From JADMIH01 sp035274425 (GTDB taxonomy: Bacteria > Chloroflexota > Chloroflexia > QHBQ01 > JADMIH01), in contig DATEOC010000004.1 of assembly GCA_035274425.1 (NCBI GenBank), positions 31,299 to 95,298 of the forward strand: 64,000 nucleotides of DNA. The letters run 5' to 3'. Positions 32,652 through 40,972 of this stretch are shown one piece after another. How positions within the stretch are numbered: the stretch's first letter is position 1; each line of letters begins with the position of its first letter. Under the pieces are notes generated by a model that saw nothing but the letters and a program-made list of their open reading frames with translations, made no database searches and was not told the DNA's origin. A program made the translations under genes and the position numbers.

Positions 32652-35123
32652 ATGGATGTTCCAACGATCATTACCATTGTTATAGGTATTCTGAGCCTTG
32701 CCATTACTGTTGTGCTTGGTTATGCGCCTGCCAAGTTAGCGTTGCGTGATCTTCGCCGAAGCCAACAAAATACAAAACCTACTACAGAAACACCCTCTCC
32801 TGATACACTAGAGGTCTCTCCGCCAACGGGATATATAAAGCATCCCAATAACATACCTGCGCAACTCACGTCTCTCATAGGACGCGACAAGGAACTTGAC
32901 GAAATCAAACAGTTGATAATGCGCTCCGATGTGAGATTAGTAACGCTGCTCGGACCTGGAGGCATAGGTAAGACCCGCCTTAGCTTACAGGTAGCTGAGG
33001 AATTGCTTGATCACTTCAAGGATGGTGTGTGGATTGTCAACCTGGAAACTATCACTGACACGCGCCTATTAGTGCCCACAATTGCTCAAACACTTGGACT
33101 TAAGGAGACAAGTGGCGTAGCTATCTTAGACATCCTCAGGAGTTTCGTGCGAGATAAGAAACTCCTGCTTCTTCTCGATAACTTTGAGCATGTAATAGAT
33201 GCGGCCTCTCAAGTGGGCATTCTCCTCACTTCAGCGCCCGGCATGAAGGTCCTGGTCACTAGCCGTGCCGACTTGCAACAACGAGGAGAATACCAATATT
33301 CGGTTCCACCCCTTGCCATTCCGGATAGAAGCCAATTGCTGCGTTTGGAGCAAATTGCCCGATTTGAGGCTGTGCGCCTCTTTCTTGCGAGAACGCGACA
33401 AGTCAAGGGGAGCAGCTTTCAGCTAACTAACGATAATGCTCCCACTATTGTGGAGATATGCCACAAATTAGATGGCATACCCCTGGCTATTGAGCTTACC
33501 GCTCCGTTTATGGATGTACTTACCCCGCAAACGATCCTCTCAATGTTAGAGAGTAGGTTGGATTTGCTTACTGGAGGAGACAAGGACCTCCCTCTTCGTC
33601 AGCAGACGCTCCGTTCAGCCATAGCATGGAGTTATGACCTTCTTACAGCAGAGGAGCGAATGCTCTTCTATAGAATGGCCGTCTTTCAGGGAGGGAGAAC
33701 CCTTGAGGCTCTAAAAGCAGTTTGCAACTACGATGGACGCATCATAACGAACATCCTGCATGGAGTAAGCGGGTTGGTGCACAAGCACCAGTTACAGCAG
33801 AGGGAGGGAAGTGTCGGGGAGCCTCGCTTTTGGATGCTGGAAACGATACATGAATACGCATCTGAGAAGCTATCCGAGAGCGGTGAAGAGGAAGCTCTAA
33901 GAAAAGAACATGCTTGCTACATAATGAGGCTGGCGGAGGAGGCAGAGCCACATTTGAAGGGCAAGAATCAACTCAATTGGCTTAGCAGATTGGAGGATGA
34001 ACGAGATAATATTCGAGCGGCCTTGAGATGGGTAAGAGCTACAAGCGCGAGTGAAGATGCTGAAGATAGAATAGAAGTAGGATTGCGTTTGGCCGGATCA
34101 ATATGGCAATTCTGGTATATGCATGGATACTTCAGCGAGGGTGTGGAAGAGATAACTCGCTTACTGGAACAGCAAGTCCAAGGCGAGGCACTCAAACTAA
34201 AGGTAGAAGATAAACCGCAAGGCCAAGGTGACAGGAAGCATAGTATTCTCAAAGCAAGCAGGGCGAAGGTCCTCATTGGAGCGGGTGTGCTGGCCCGAGA
34301 GTGCGGGGATTATCTTCATGCCCGCACCTATCTTGAAGAGGCGCTTGCTATTGGAAGAGAACTGGTTGATAAGAAGAGTATCGCCTTCTCTCTAAACAAT
34401 CTGGGGTATGTAGTGGAGATGATGGGAGACTACTCGGCAGCACGTTCTTTGCACGAAGAGAGCCTGATGCTGAGAAAGGAACTTGGGGACGAATGGGGAA
34501 CAGCTGAGTCGCTGATGAACTTAGCGGGCACATTACGCAAGCTAGGAGACTACATAGGAGGACGTGCCCTACACGAGGAGAGTTTAGCGCTGCGGAGGAA
34601 GCTTGGGGATAAGTTCGGCATCGCGTCTTCGCTCAACAATTTGGGAAACTCGGCTTTTCTGCTGGGAGAGTACTCGGTAGCACATGCTAGATATAGTGAG
34701 AGCTTCGCTCTACAGACGGAACTTGGGAATAGGCGGGGCATTGCCATTTGTCTCAATAACCTTGGGAATGTAGCATATATCATGGCTGATTATGGGCGTG
34801 CCTACTTACACTACAAGGAGGCCCTAATTGTGGGTCGAGAGATTGGTTACAGATATGGTATTGTGTATGCACTTACAGGGTTGGGAGTATCCTTAGTGGG
34901 TAGAGGGGAAATAGAAGGTGGGACCAGGCTGTTGGGTGCAGCGGAGGCTGCACTAGGAGCTAAAGAGGCTATGTTAGATCCGGAAGATAAAATGGTATAT
35001 GAGGCAGGAATAGCGTCTGCTCGATCCCAATTGGGAGAGGAGGCATTCGAGCAGGCAAGACAGGAAGGTCGGGCCATGAACATTGAGCAAGCTACGGATT
35101 ATGCGCTGGGGATAAGTGATTAA
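32652..35123 (+). CDS. Membrane-anchored NB-ARC ATPase with TPR repeats (STAND)
   Basis: 823 residues. In place of the cyclase domain of its relatives it starts with one membrane span (about 4-27). Then come the family linker NNIPAQLTSLIGRDKELDEI, Walker A GPGGIGKTR (about 100-108), Walker B LLLLLDNFEHV, the CHKLDGIPLAIEL (GLPL-type) motif, a winged-helix region, and about seven TPRs of 40 residues (ALAIGRELVDKKSIAFSLNN type). STAND proteins bind ATP upon ligand sensing and oligomerise to signal. It contains no heptad insert and is an empty-site reference for its paralogues. The base composition is lower in GC than yifB. Confidence 0.85.
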   Translation: MDVPTIITIVIGILSLAITVVLGYAPAKLALRDLRRSQQNTKPTTETPSPDTLEVSPPTGYIKHPNNIPAQLTSLIGRDKELDEIKQLIMRSDVRLVTLLGPGGIGKTRLSLQVAEELLDHFKDGVWIVNLETITDTRLLVPTIAQTLGLKETSGVAILDILRSFVRDKKLLLLLDNFEHVIDAASQVGILLTSAPGMKVLVTSRADLQQRGEYQYSVPPLAIPDRSQLLRLEQIARFEAVRLFLARTRQVKGSSFQLTNDNAPTIVEICHKLDGIPLAIELTAPFMDVLTPQTILSMLESRLDLLTGGDKDLPLRQQTLRSAIAWSYDLLTAEERMLFYRMAVFQGGRTLEALKAVCNYDGRIITNILHGVSGLVHKHQLQQREGSVGEPRFWMLETIHEYASEKLSESGEEEALRKEHACYIMRLAEEAEPHLKGKNQLNWLSRLEDERDNIRAALRWVRATSASEDAEDRIEVGLRLAGSIWQFWYMHGYFSEGVEEITRLLEQQVQGEALKLKVEDKPQGQGDRKHSILKASRAKVLIGAGVLARECGDYLHARTYLEEALAIGRELVDKKSIAFSLNNLGYVVEMMGDYSAARSLHEESLMLRKELGDEWGTAESLMNLAGTLRKLGDYIGGRALHEESLALRRKLGDKFGIASSLNNLGNSAFLLGEYSVAHARYSESFALQTELGNRRGIAICLNNLGNVAYIMADYGRAYLHYKEALIVGREIGYRYGIVYALTGLGVSLVGRGEIEGGTRLLGAAEAALGAKEAMLDPEDKMVYEAGIASARSQLGEEAFEQARQEGRAMNIEQATDYALGISD

Positions 35124-35142
35124 TAGGCAGATGGCGTGGAGC

Positions 35143-35187
35143 GAGAGGATAGAGGCGGTGCAGTATAGGCCCAGACAGGTCCAGTAG
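35143..35187 (+). pseudogene. Relic of the 3' end of yifB
   Basis: Matches the last ~65 bp of yifB (32538-32604) with an 18-bp internal deletion between GAGGCGG repeats, and some substitutions. No open frame remains. Confidence 0.7.
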
Positions 35188-35265
35188 GTACACCGAGTGT
35201 GGTCGTGGTACAATTGGCAGTAGGATCAAGGAATGTGAAGGTGGCACCACACCTGGAGGTAAGAT

Positions 35266-35481
35266 ATGACGCTCACGATTGACTGCGAACAAGAAGAGGA
35301 TGGTCGTTGGCTTGCGGAGGTACTGGAACTGCCGGGTGTGCTCGTATACGGCCAGACTGCGGACGATGCTCTTGCTAGGGTACAGGCCCTGGCGCTACGC
35401 GTGATTGCTGATCAAATTGAGCATAATGAGCGTAGTCCACAACTCGCAACCATTAAGTTTGCTACGGCAACTGCGGCATGA
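35266..35481 (+). CDS. HicB-family antitoxin
   Basis: 71 residues, RNase H-like HicB fold: TIDCEQEEDGRWLAEVLELPGV is the family hallmark, then the YGQTADDALARVQALALRVIAD helix. It should neutralise the HicA toxin encoded next and possibly bind the promoter. The start has GGAGGT. It overlaps the toxin gene by 4 bp (ATGA). The antitoxin comes first, the reverse of the commonest hicAB order. Confidence 0.85.
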   Translation: MTLTIDCEQEEDGRWLAEVLELPGVLVYGQTADDALARVQALALRVIADQIEHNERSPQLATIKFATATAA

Positions 35482-35690
35482 GCCAGTGGGGAGCAGCTAA
35501 AGCTAATCGCGTGCTTGCGGCCCTTCTTCGTATAGGCTGGAGTATCAAGAGAACAGTTGGTTCTCACCGCACTTTGTCACGCCCGAATTGGCCAGATGTT
35601 GTATTCGCATTCCACGACAATGAGGAGATTGGGCCCCGTATGCTTGCACGTATTGCCAAGAGAACAGGTCTCAGGCCAGAGGACCTATGA
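35478..35690 (+). CDS. HicA-family mRNA interferase toxin
   Basis: 70 residues, dsRBD-like HicA fold. The region GWSIKRTVGSHRTLSRP contains the catalytic H30, and FAFHDNEEIGPRMLARIAKRTGL is the C-terminal helix. It cuts mRNA when free of antitoxin. Translated by coupling to the HicB-like gene through an ATGA overlap. Confidence 0.85.
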   Translation: MSQWGAAKANRVLAALLRIGWSIKRTVGSHRTLSRPNWPDVVFAFHDNEEIGPRMLARIAKRTGLRPEDL

Positions 35691-35738
35691 GGAACGCGGT
35701 CCTTATATCAAGCTAGTATGCTATTGTGGATTTAGTGA

Positions 35739-35780
35739 GGTGTGAGAATAGAGGCGGAGCAGTAACGGCCCAGCCAGGCG
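35739..35780 (+). pseudogene. Second, more decayed relic of the yifB 3' end
   Basis: Resembles 35143-35187 (…ATAGAGGCGG.GCAGTA..GGCCCAG.CAGG) with more changes. It lies directly before a TATAAT-like box at 35782 that precedes the Uma2 gene. Confidence 0.55.
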
Positions 35781-35823
35781 GTATAATGCTAGTGTGAAGT
35801 CAGCTCGATTGGAGGGTACAGCT

Positions 35824-36342
35824 ATGGCCCTCACAGATATAGAACTTGAAGAACTGCTGAGGGCGGGCGCGATAAAGCTGGAGATTACGGGCGGCATCCC
35901 GACGTGGGAAGCCTGGCCGGGCGTACGGCACCAGCGGATGGTCCAACTTATCCAGAACTCGATACAGCCCTTGTCTGATGACAGCAAAATTTGTGGGGGC
36001 AACCACTTTGCGGACGTGGACATCAGGTTCAAGGATGGCTCTATCAAGAGGCCGGACATCTCTATCTTTTGCGCTATGCCTCCTATTCAAGACGAGATAC
36101 TGGAAATAATTCCTGAAGGGGTCGTCGAGGTTATCAACCCAGGGTTTGAGTTCAAGGATGTTTTTCTCAACCCTCAGTTCTATCTCGCGCAGGGCGTAGA
36201 TGACGTTGTTGTGGTTGACCCTCGCTCCGGTGTTGTGACCCATTACAGGACGACTGAAGTAGCAATCCATCAAGCCCCTGTCACCATCAATTTACAGTGC
36301 GGCTGCCAATGCACCATCCCTCAACCCGGAGAGATAAGCTAG
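35824..36342 (+). CDS. Uma2 family (DUF820) PD-(D/E)xK-type endonuclease-like protein
   Basis: 172 residues from ATG 35824 with GGAGGG seven bases upstream. The layout fits the Uma2 restriction-endonuclease-like fold: GVRHQRMVQLIQNSI helix, then ADVDIRFKDGSIKRPDISIF (catalytic Asp region), VEVINPGFEFKD (E-x-x-x in place of the usual E-x-K), and QFYLAQGVDDVVVVDP. The family is abundant in cyanobacteria and Chloroflexota; its role is unsettled (mobile or defence nuclease). Confidence 0.8.
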   Translation: MALTDIELEELLRAGAIKLEITGGIPTWEAWPGVRHQRMVQLIQNSIQPLSDDSKICGGNHFADVDIRFKDGSIKRPDISIFCAMPPIQDEILEIIPEGVVEVINPGFEFKDVFLNPQFYLAQGVDDVVVVDPRSGVVTHYRTTEVAIHQAPVTINLQCGCQCTIPQPGEIS

Positions 36343-36432
36343 CCTAGGCAGGTACAACCTGAATAACCTCACGCAGATGGTATAATAGCACTTCACAATA
36401 CATTGCCTGAGCATGTACTGAGGAAGTAGCTT

Positions 36433-39400
36433 ATGACCACTTTGCCTACCGGCACAGTCACCTTTTTATTCACTGACATAGAAGGGAGCACGCAGCTCTG
36501 GGAGCAATACCCGGAGGCGGCACGCGCTGCCCTCGCCCGCCATGACGAGCTGATAGAGCATCTGGTCGGTGAGCATTCTGGCAGCATCGTGCGCCCACGA
36601 GGGGAAGGAGACAGCAGGTTCGCCGTCTTCCCACGCGCCACCGACGCCGTGATGGCGGCTGCCGCCATCCAGAAAGCCCTACATGACGAGCCATGGCCTG
36701 CGCTGAGTTCAAAGTTCAAAGTTCCAGGTTCGAAGCCTGATAACCTTGAACCTGGAACTTTGAACTTTGAACTAAAAGTAAGGATGGCCCTGCATACCGG
36801 GGAGGCGGACCTGCGAGAAGGGGACTACTACGGGAGCGCGGTAAATCGCTGTGCCCGCCTGCGCTCTGCCGCTCATGGCGGGCAGACCCTCTTCTCCCAA
36901 GCCACCTATAACTTAGTGCGCGATTCCCTCCACTCAATGTTCAAAGTTCAAAGTTCAAAGTTCAAAGATAATGGCCCAGACCTTGAACCTGGAACTTTGA
37001 ACTTTGAACTAAAAGTGAAAGACCTGGGCGAGCACCGCCTCAAAGACCTGGAGCGCCCGGAGCAGGTCTTCCAGCTTGTGGTCCCAGGTCTACCCTCCGA
37101 TTTCCCGCCCCTCAAAACCCTCGACAATCGCCCCAACAACCTCCCCATGCAGCGCAGCCCCCTCATCGGCAGGGAGAAGGAGCTGGCCTCTATCCAGAAA
37201 GTGCTCTTGCGGGAGGATGTGGGCCTCCTCACCCTCACCGGGCCGGGTGGCGTCGGCAAGACCCGACTCTCTATGCAGGTAGCCGCCGAAGTGATCGACC
37301 ATTTCGATGATGGCGTCTTCTTCATCGCCCTCACCCCTGTCAGCGACCCCGACCTCGTCCTCCCCGCGATTGCCCAGACCCTTGGGGTCAAGGAGGGACC
37401 GAACCAGCCGCTGGCGAATACGCTGAAGCAGCACCTTCAAGACAAACAGATGCTCCTCGTGCTAGACAACTTTGAGGGGCTGCTCGAAGCGGCACCCGTC
37501 GTCTCCGAGCTAATAGCGGCAGCGCCTCGCGTGAAAGTCCTGGTCACGAGCCGAGCGGCGCTCCACCTCTACATCGAGTACCAATTCCCCGTCCCTCCCC
37601 TCGCCCTCCCCGACAGCAAACGCCTCTACTCCCTGGAGCAGATGTCGCAGTACGAGGCAGTGCGCCTCTTCATCGAGCGCGCCAGGTCGGTCAAGCCCGA
37701 CTTTGCTATTACCAACGAAACGGCCCCCGCGGTGGCGAAGATATGCCACAGGCTGGACGGCCTGCCTTTGGCAATAGAGCTGGCCGCTGCGCGCATAGCG
37801 GTCCTCTCACCCCAGGCGATGCTCGTGCGACTACAGAGCAGGCTCAAGCTCCTGACGGGCGGCGCGCGCGACCTCCCGGCCCGCCAGCAGACCCTCCGGG
37901 GCGCTATCGAGTGGAGCTACGACCTCCTCGACGCGGGCGAGCAAATGCTCTTCAGCAGGCTTGCGGTCTTCGCGGGGAGTTTCTCCCTCGAAGCTGCCGA
38001 GACAGTCTGCCAAATGCGGAGTGCGGAATTCGGAGTGCGGAGTGAAACGACCTCAATTCCGCACTCCGCACTCCGCACTCCGAATTCGATAGATGTACTC
38101 GACGGCGTGATGTCACTGGCGGGTAAGAGCCTGCTCAGACAGGTGGAAGGCTCCGAGGGGGAATCGCGCTTCGGGATGCTGGAGACGATAAGGGAGTACG
38201 CCCTGGAGAAGCTCGCGCAAAGCGGGGAGGCCTTGGAACTGGGGAGGGAGCACGCACACTACTTCCTGAAAGAACTCGACAACCCCGACCTGCTATACAC
38301 CATGCGGGCGGACGCTGTGGAGGAGGTGCAGCTGAACTCCGAGAATGCATGGAGTGCGCTCTGGTGGGCGCTTGATCATGACGAGTTCGAGCTAGTCCTC
38401 CATGTAGCAGGCAGCCTCCCCTACTTCCTCGTCAGCGACGTAACGGTAGCGGAAACGCGCAAGTGGCTGAACACCCTCCTTGAAAAGAGCGAGAGATTGA
38501 CGGGAGAGACATCCCCCACCGGCGATGAGGTGAGAGGGATGGCCCTCTACATGGTTGGGTACATGCAGTTCGTCCAGGGGGACTACTCGTCTGCGCGTGC
38601 GCAGCTGGGGGAGAGCGCGGCCATCATGCGGAAGCTTGGGGATAGAGCAAACCTGGCGCACGTCTTGCACCCTCTAGGGATGTCCGCCCAGTTCCAGAAC
38701 GATTACGTCGAGGCGCGCGCCTACCTGGAAGAGAGTATCGAGCTGTACAGGGAGAGCCGCTTCATACCGGGCATGGCGGTGGCCCTCTTCTCGCTGGGAG
38801 ACGTGGCCCTCGCGCAAGGCGACGACGAGGAGGCGCGCAAGTGGTACGAAGAGAGCCTGGTGACGTACCGGAAAACGGGAGATCCCTACGGCTCCACCTT
38901 CCCGCTCACCAGTATGGGTAGGCTCGCCTGGTTGCACGGCGATTACGCCACCGCCCGCTCCCGCGTAGAGGAGGCACTGGCGATAAGGCAGGGGTACACG
39001 ATGCTGGTCGCTAACTGGAACCTCGCCATCTCCCTCGACAGCCTGAGCGAAGTGGCGCGCTGTGAGGGGAAGTATGGCGAAGCACACACGCTCGCCGAAC
39101 AGGCGCTGGCCTTATACAAGGAGTTGGACGACAAGTCAGGCATCGCGTGGTCCCTATATAACCTGGCGTATGTGGCCCATTACCAGGAGGACTACGAGCG
39201 CGCATCACGCCTCTTCAGGGAGGCCCTGGCCCTGCGCGAGGAGCAGCGCAATAAGGAAGGTATCGCTCTCTGCCTGGCAGGGCTGGCGGGAGTGCTCGCA
39301 GTGCAAGACCAACCAGAGCGAGCAGCGCGAATCTACGGGGCTGCGGAGACGCTATTCGAGGCGGTAGGCGCTCGCCTCTCCCCCTACGACCGGGCCGACT

Positions 39401-39516
39401 ACGACCGGAACCGCGACGCCGTCCGCTCCCAGTTGGGTGATGAGAGCTTCATGCTTGGCTGGAAGGAAGGTTGCGACATGAGCCTGGAGCAGGCGACTGC
39501 GTATGCGCTGGAATAG
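36433..39516 (+). CDS. Class III cyclase, NB-ARC ATPase and TPR regulator (three heptad insertions)
   Basis: 1027 residues. The cyclase domain (1-200) has metal aspartates D15 (FTDIEGST) and D60 (RGEGDSRFAVF), and NRCARLRSAAHGGQ. The NB-ARC domain has Walker A GPGGVGKTR (about 270-278), Walker B LLVLDNFEGL, and CHRLDGLPLAIELAAARI. A winged-helix region and about ten TPRs follow. Three palindromic heptad elements are translated in frame: about 92-114 (SSKFKVPGSK…LEPGTLNFEL, inside the cyclase domain), 170-193 (MFKVQSSKFKD…, before DLGEHRLKDL), and 528-552 (MRSAEFGVRS…PHSALRTPNS, in the winged-helix region). The TPR C-terminus has a relic copy at 40637. Confidence 0.9.
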   Translation: MTTLPTGTVTFLFTDIEGSTQLWEQYPEAARAALARHDELIEHLVGEHSGSIVRPRGEGDSRFAVFPRATDAVMAAAAIQKALHDEPWPALSSKFKVPGSKPDNLEPGTLNFELKVRMALHTGEADLREGDYYGSAVNRCARLRSAAHGGQTLFSQATYNLVRDSLHSMFKVQSSKFKDNGPDLEPGTLNFELKVKDLGEHRLKDLERPEQVFQLVVPGLPSDFPPLKTLDNRPNNLPMQRSPLIGREKELASIQKVLLREDVGLLTLTGPGGVGKTRLSMQVAAEVIDHFDDGVFFIALTPVSDPDLVLPAIAQTLGVKEGPNQPLANTLKQHLQDKQMLLVLDNFEGLLEAAPVVSELIAAAPRVKVLVTSRAALHLYIEYQFPVPPLALPDSKRLYSLEQMSQYEAVRLFIERARSVKPDFAITNETAPAVAKICHRLDGLPLAIELAAARIAVLSPQAMLVRLQSRLKLLTGGARDLPARQQTLRGAIEWSYDLLDAGEQMLFSRLAVFAGSFSLEAAETVCQMRSAEFGVRSETTSIPHSALRTPNSIDVLDGVMSLAGKSLLRQVEGSEGESRFGMLETIREYALEKLAQSGEALELGREHAHYFLKELDNPDLLYTMRADAVEEVQLNSENAWSALWWALDHDEFELVLHVAGSLPYFLVSDVTVAETRKWLNTLLEKSERLTGETSPTGDEVRGMALYMVGYMQFVQGDYSSARAQLGESAAIMRKLGDRANLAHVLHPLGMSAQFQNDYVEARAYLEESIELYRESRFIPGMAVALFSLGDVALAQGDDEEARKWYEESLVTYRKTGDPYGSTFPLTSMGRLAWLHGDYATARSRVEEALAIRQGYTMLVANWNLAISLDSLSEVARCEGKYGEAHTLAEQALALYKELDDKSGIAWSLYNLAYVAHYQEDYERASRLFREALALREEQRNKEGIALCLAGLAGVLAVQDQPERAARIYGAAETLFEAVGARLSPYDRADYDRNRDAVRSQLGDESFMLGWKEGCDMSLEQATAYALE
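36706..36773. repeat. In-frame palindromic TTCAAAG element, cyclase site 1
   Basis: Perfect 26-nt inverted arms (36706-36731, 36748-36773), 16-nt spacer. Same position (codon 92) and almost the same sequence as in the paralogue at 44482; absent from the paralogue at 47078. Confidence 0.95.
36939..37010. repeat. In-frame TTCAAAG element, cyclase site 2
   Basis: Four TTCAAAG units (36939-36967) with an inverted right arm (36982-37010), 16-nt core pairing perfectly. The site is empty in the paralogues at 44209 and 47078. Confidence 0.9.
38014..38087. repeat. In-frame palindromic GTGCGGA element, winged-helix site
   Basis: 19-nt perfect arms (38026-38044, 38069-38087) starting and ending with GAATTC, extended by further GTGCGGA units. 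The same site is filled by a related element in the paralogue at 48527 and empty in that at 44209. Confidence 0.9.
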
Positions 39517-39520
39517 ACAT

Positions 39521-39577
39521 ACCATTCTGCCCAACGTGACAAATGAATAGAAGCTTGAGGTGATGAAGTGTACGCAA
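39521..39577 (+). pseudogene. Relic of an internal yifB segment
   Basis: Read in frame 39521 it gives TILPNVTNE, a stop, then KLEVMK, against TILPTLTNEEKLEVTK in yifB (just after its Walker A). It follows the cyclase stop by 4 bp. Confidence 0.65.
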
Positions 39578-39608
39578 ACGGACAAGAGCGAGGAGGTTCG
39601 AGAGCACT

Positions 39609-39992
39609 ATGAACGCGGACAATTCTGCATCAGTAGAGGTTTTGCAGCAGATACTCGATGCTTTCAACCGTCACGACTTGGACGCCATCATGGAATTCTT
39701 CGCGGAGGATGCCGTCTTTGAATCGCCCCGGGGCCGCGACTCATGGGGGAGTAGATTCGTGGGCAAAGATCGTGTGCGAGAGGGTCTCGCCGCTCGTTTT
39801 ACAGGCATCCCCGATGTTCATTATGGGGAGGATACCCATTGGGTGTGCGGCAACAGGGGTGTCTCAGAGTGGACGCTTACGGGAACGACCACCGAGGGAG
39901 TTCCTGTGAATGTGAGAGGATGCGACCTCTGGGAGTTTCGCGGCGGGGAGATCGTGAGAAAAGACTCCTTCTGGAAGATCGTGGAGCAGTAG
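39609..39992 (+). CDS. SnoaL-like / NTF2-fold small protein
   Basis: 127 residues. The N-terminal helix VLQQILDAFNRHDLDAIMEFFAEDAVFESP, followed by a beta region to WEFRGGEIVRKDSFWKIVE, fits the SnoaL-like polyketide cyclase / nuclear transport factor 2 fold. Members bind small molecules or act as isomerases; the function is unknown here. ATG 39609 has GAGGAGG upstream with long spacing. Confidence 0.8.
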   Translation: MNADNSASVEVLQQILDAFNRHDLDAIMEFFAEDAVFESPRGRDSWGSRFVGKDRVREGLAARFTGIPDVHYGEDTHWVCGNRGVSEWTLTGTTTEGVPVNVRGCDLWEFRGGEIVRKDSFWKIVEQ

Positions 39993-40073
39993 GAGGCTAT
40001 CTGTTCCTCTATATAAGGTTTGAGGTGGCTGTTGGCGCTGTTTGCCGGGTTGCGGTCAATTATGGAGCAAGAA

Positions 40074-40107
40074 AAGCCGGTAGCGGAGGGTAACCAACTA
40101 CCGGCTT
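40074..40107. terminator. Bidirectional terminator-like hairpin
   Basis: AAGCCGGTAG (40074-40083) and CTACCGGCTT (40098-40107) form a perfect 10-bp stem with a 14-nt loop between convergent genes. Confidence 0.65.
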
Positions 40108-40141
40108 GGCCGCTCTACGACTGCCTCGCGCAGCCCAAAGA

Positions 40142-40441
40142 TTAGAATTCAGCTTCGATGGTGTAGAACTCCTGCCTACCGCTTACCATCATATCGTCTT
40201 GACTGTTGTCCTGGGCTTCGGGGCCTGAGAACATCGTAGCCCTGAACTTCTCCCACGCGGCCAGGCTATCGAACTGCGCCTCCATGACTACTGTGTGGAA
40301 CTCCCCGCTCAGGTCTGTCAGCAGCATCAGCTTGTGACCACCTTCAGGCATCGGCCCACTAGCCATCATCTCCTTCATCCCCTTCACAATCTCGTCCGCC
40401 TTGCCCCACTTTGCCTGGATAACCGTACGTGCCATAATCAT
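40142..40441 (-). CDS. Small dimeric alpha/beta-barrel-like protein, function unknown
   Basis: 99 residues with an antiparallel beta-sheet pattern (MARTVIQAKWGKADEIVKGMKEMM, then FHTVVMEAQFDSLAAWEKF), resembling NIPSNAP or antibiotic-biosynthesis-monooxygenase-like ferredoxin-fold proteins. The start has AAGGAG eight bases upstream, and a promoter is visible at 40507-40535. Confidence 0.7.
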   Translation of the reverse strand: MIMARTVIQAKWGKADEIVKGMKEMMASGPMPEGGHKLMLLTDLSGEFHTVVMEAQFDSLAAWEKFRATMFSGPEAQDNSQDDMMVSGRQEFYTIEAEF

Positions 40442-40506
40442 CGCTTTGTCTCCTTGTTGGTCTTGCCGTTGCTTTTGTCAACAGCCAGGGCTTGCCCTGA
40501 TTGAAC

Positions 40507-40535
40507 AGTATAACGGGCGGGCGGGCAATGCGCAA
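40507..40535 (-). promoter_or_regulatory. Promoter of the small alpha/beta-barrel gene
   Basis: On the minus strand TTGCGC (40535-40530), a 17-nt spacer and TATACT (40512-40507). The TTGCG -35 resembles that of the cyclase genes at 44.1 and 47.0 kb. Confidence 0.6.
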
Positions 40536-40636
40536 TCGCGGCATAGTGGGGCCGAAAGTATGTGATAAGGTCGCGTTCATTTTCGACCCTACCACTTTGG
40601 TGGTGTAGGTGGTATAAAGGAAAGCGACACGCCATG

Positions 40637-40735
40637 CGCTCTCGGTTGGGAGATGAGAGCTTCATGCTTGGGTGGAAGCAAGGTTGTGACATGAGCCTGG
40701 AGCAGGCGACTGCGTATGCCCTGGATGGAGCGTAA
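40637..40735 (+). pseudogene. Relic of the C-terminus of a cyclase-NB-ARC-TPR gene
   Basis: 33 codons (RSRLGDESFMLGWKQGCDMS… to stop) almost identical at DNA and protein level to the last 90 bp of the gene ending at 39516. There is no gene body in front of it. Confidence 0.85.
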
Positions 40736-40972
40736 AGTTAATTAATCTTGGTGATACATACTATTGCGGTATATGGTATACCTTTAGTGTGATTTCCGAA
40801 TCAAACTTTAACTCACTAACTAAGCCGCAAGCCGCCATCGCACACTAGGCGCCTTCCTATGAGGCGCGACCTGGGTGCGTGTAAACGGCAGTGAATGTCA
40901 AAAGAAGAGCTACCCGATTAGAAAACTCAGGGGACGCTGTCTACAACGTAACTCCAAAAGCAGGAGGACCAG

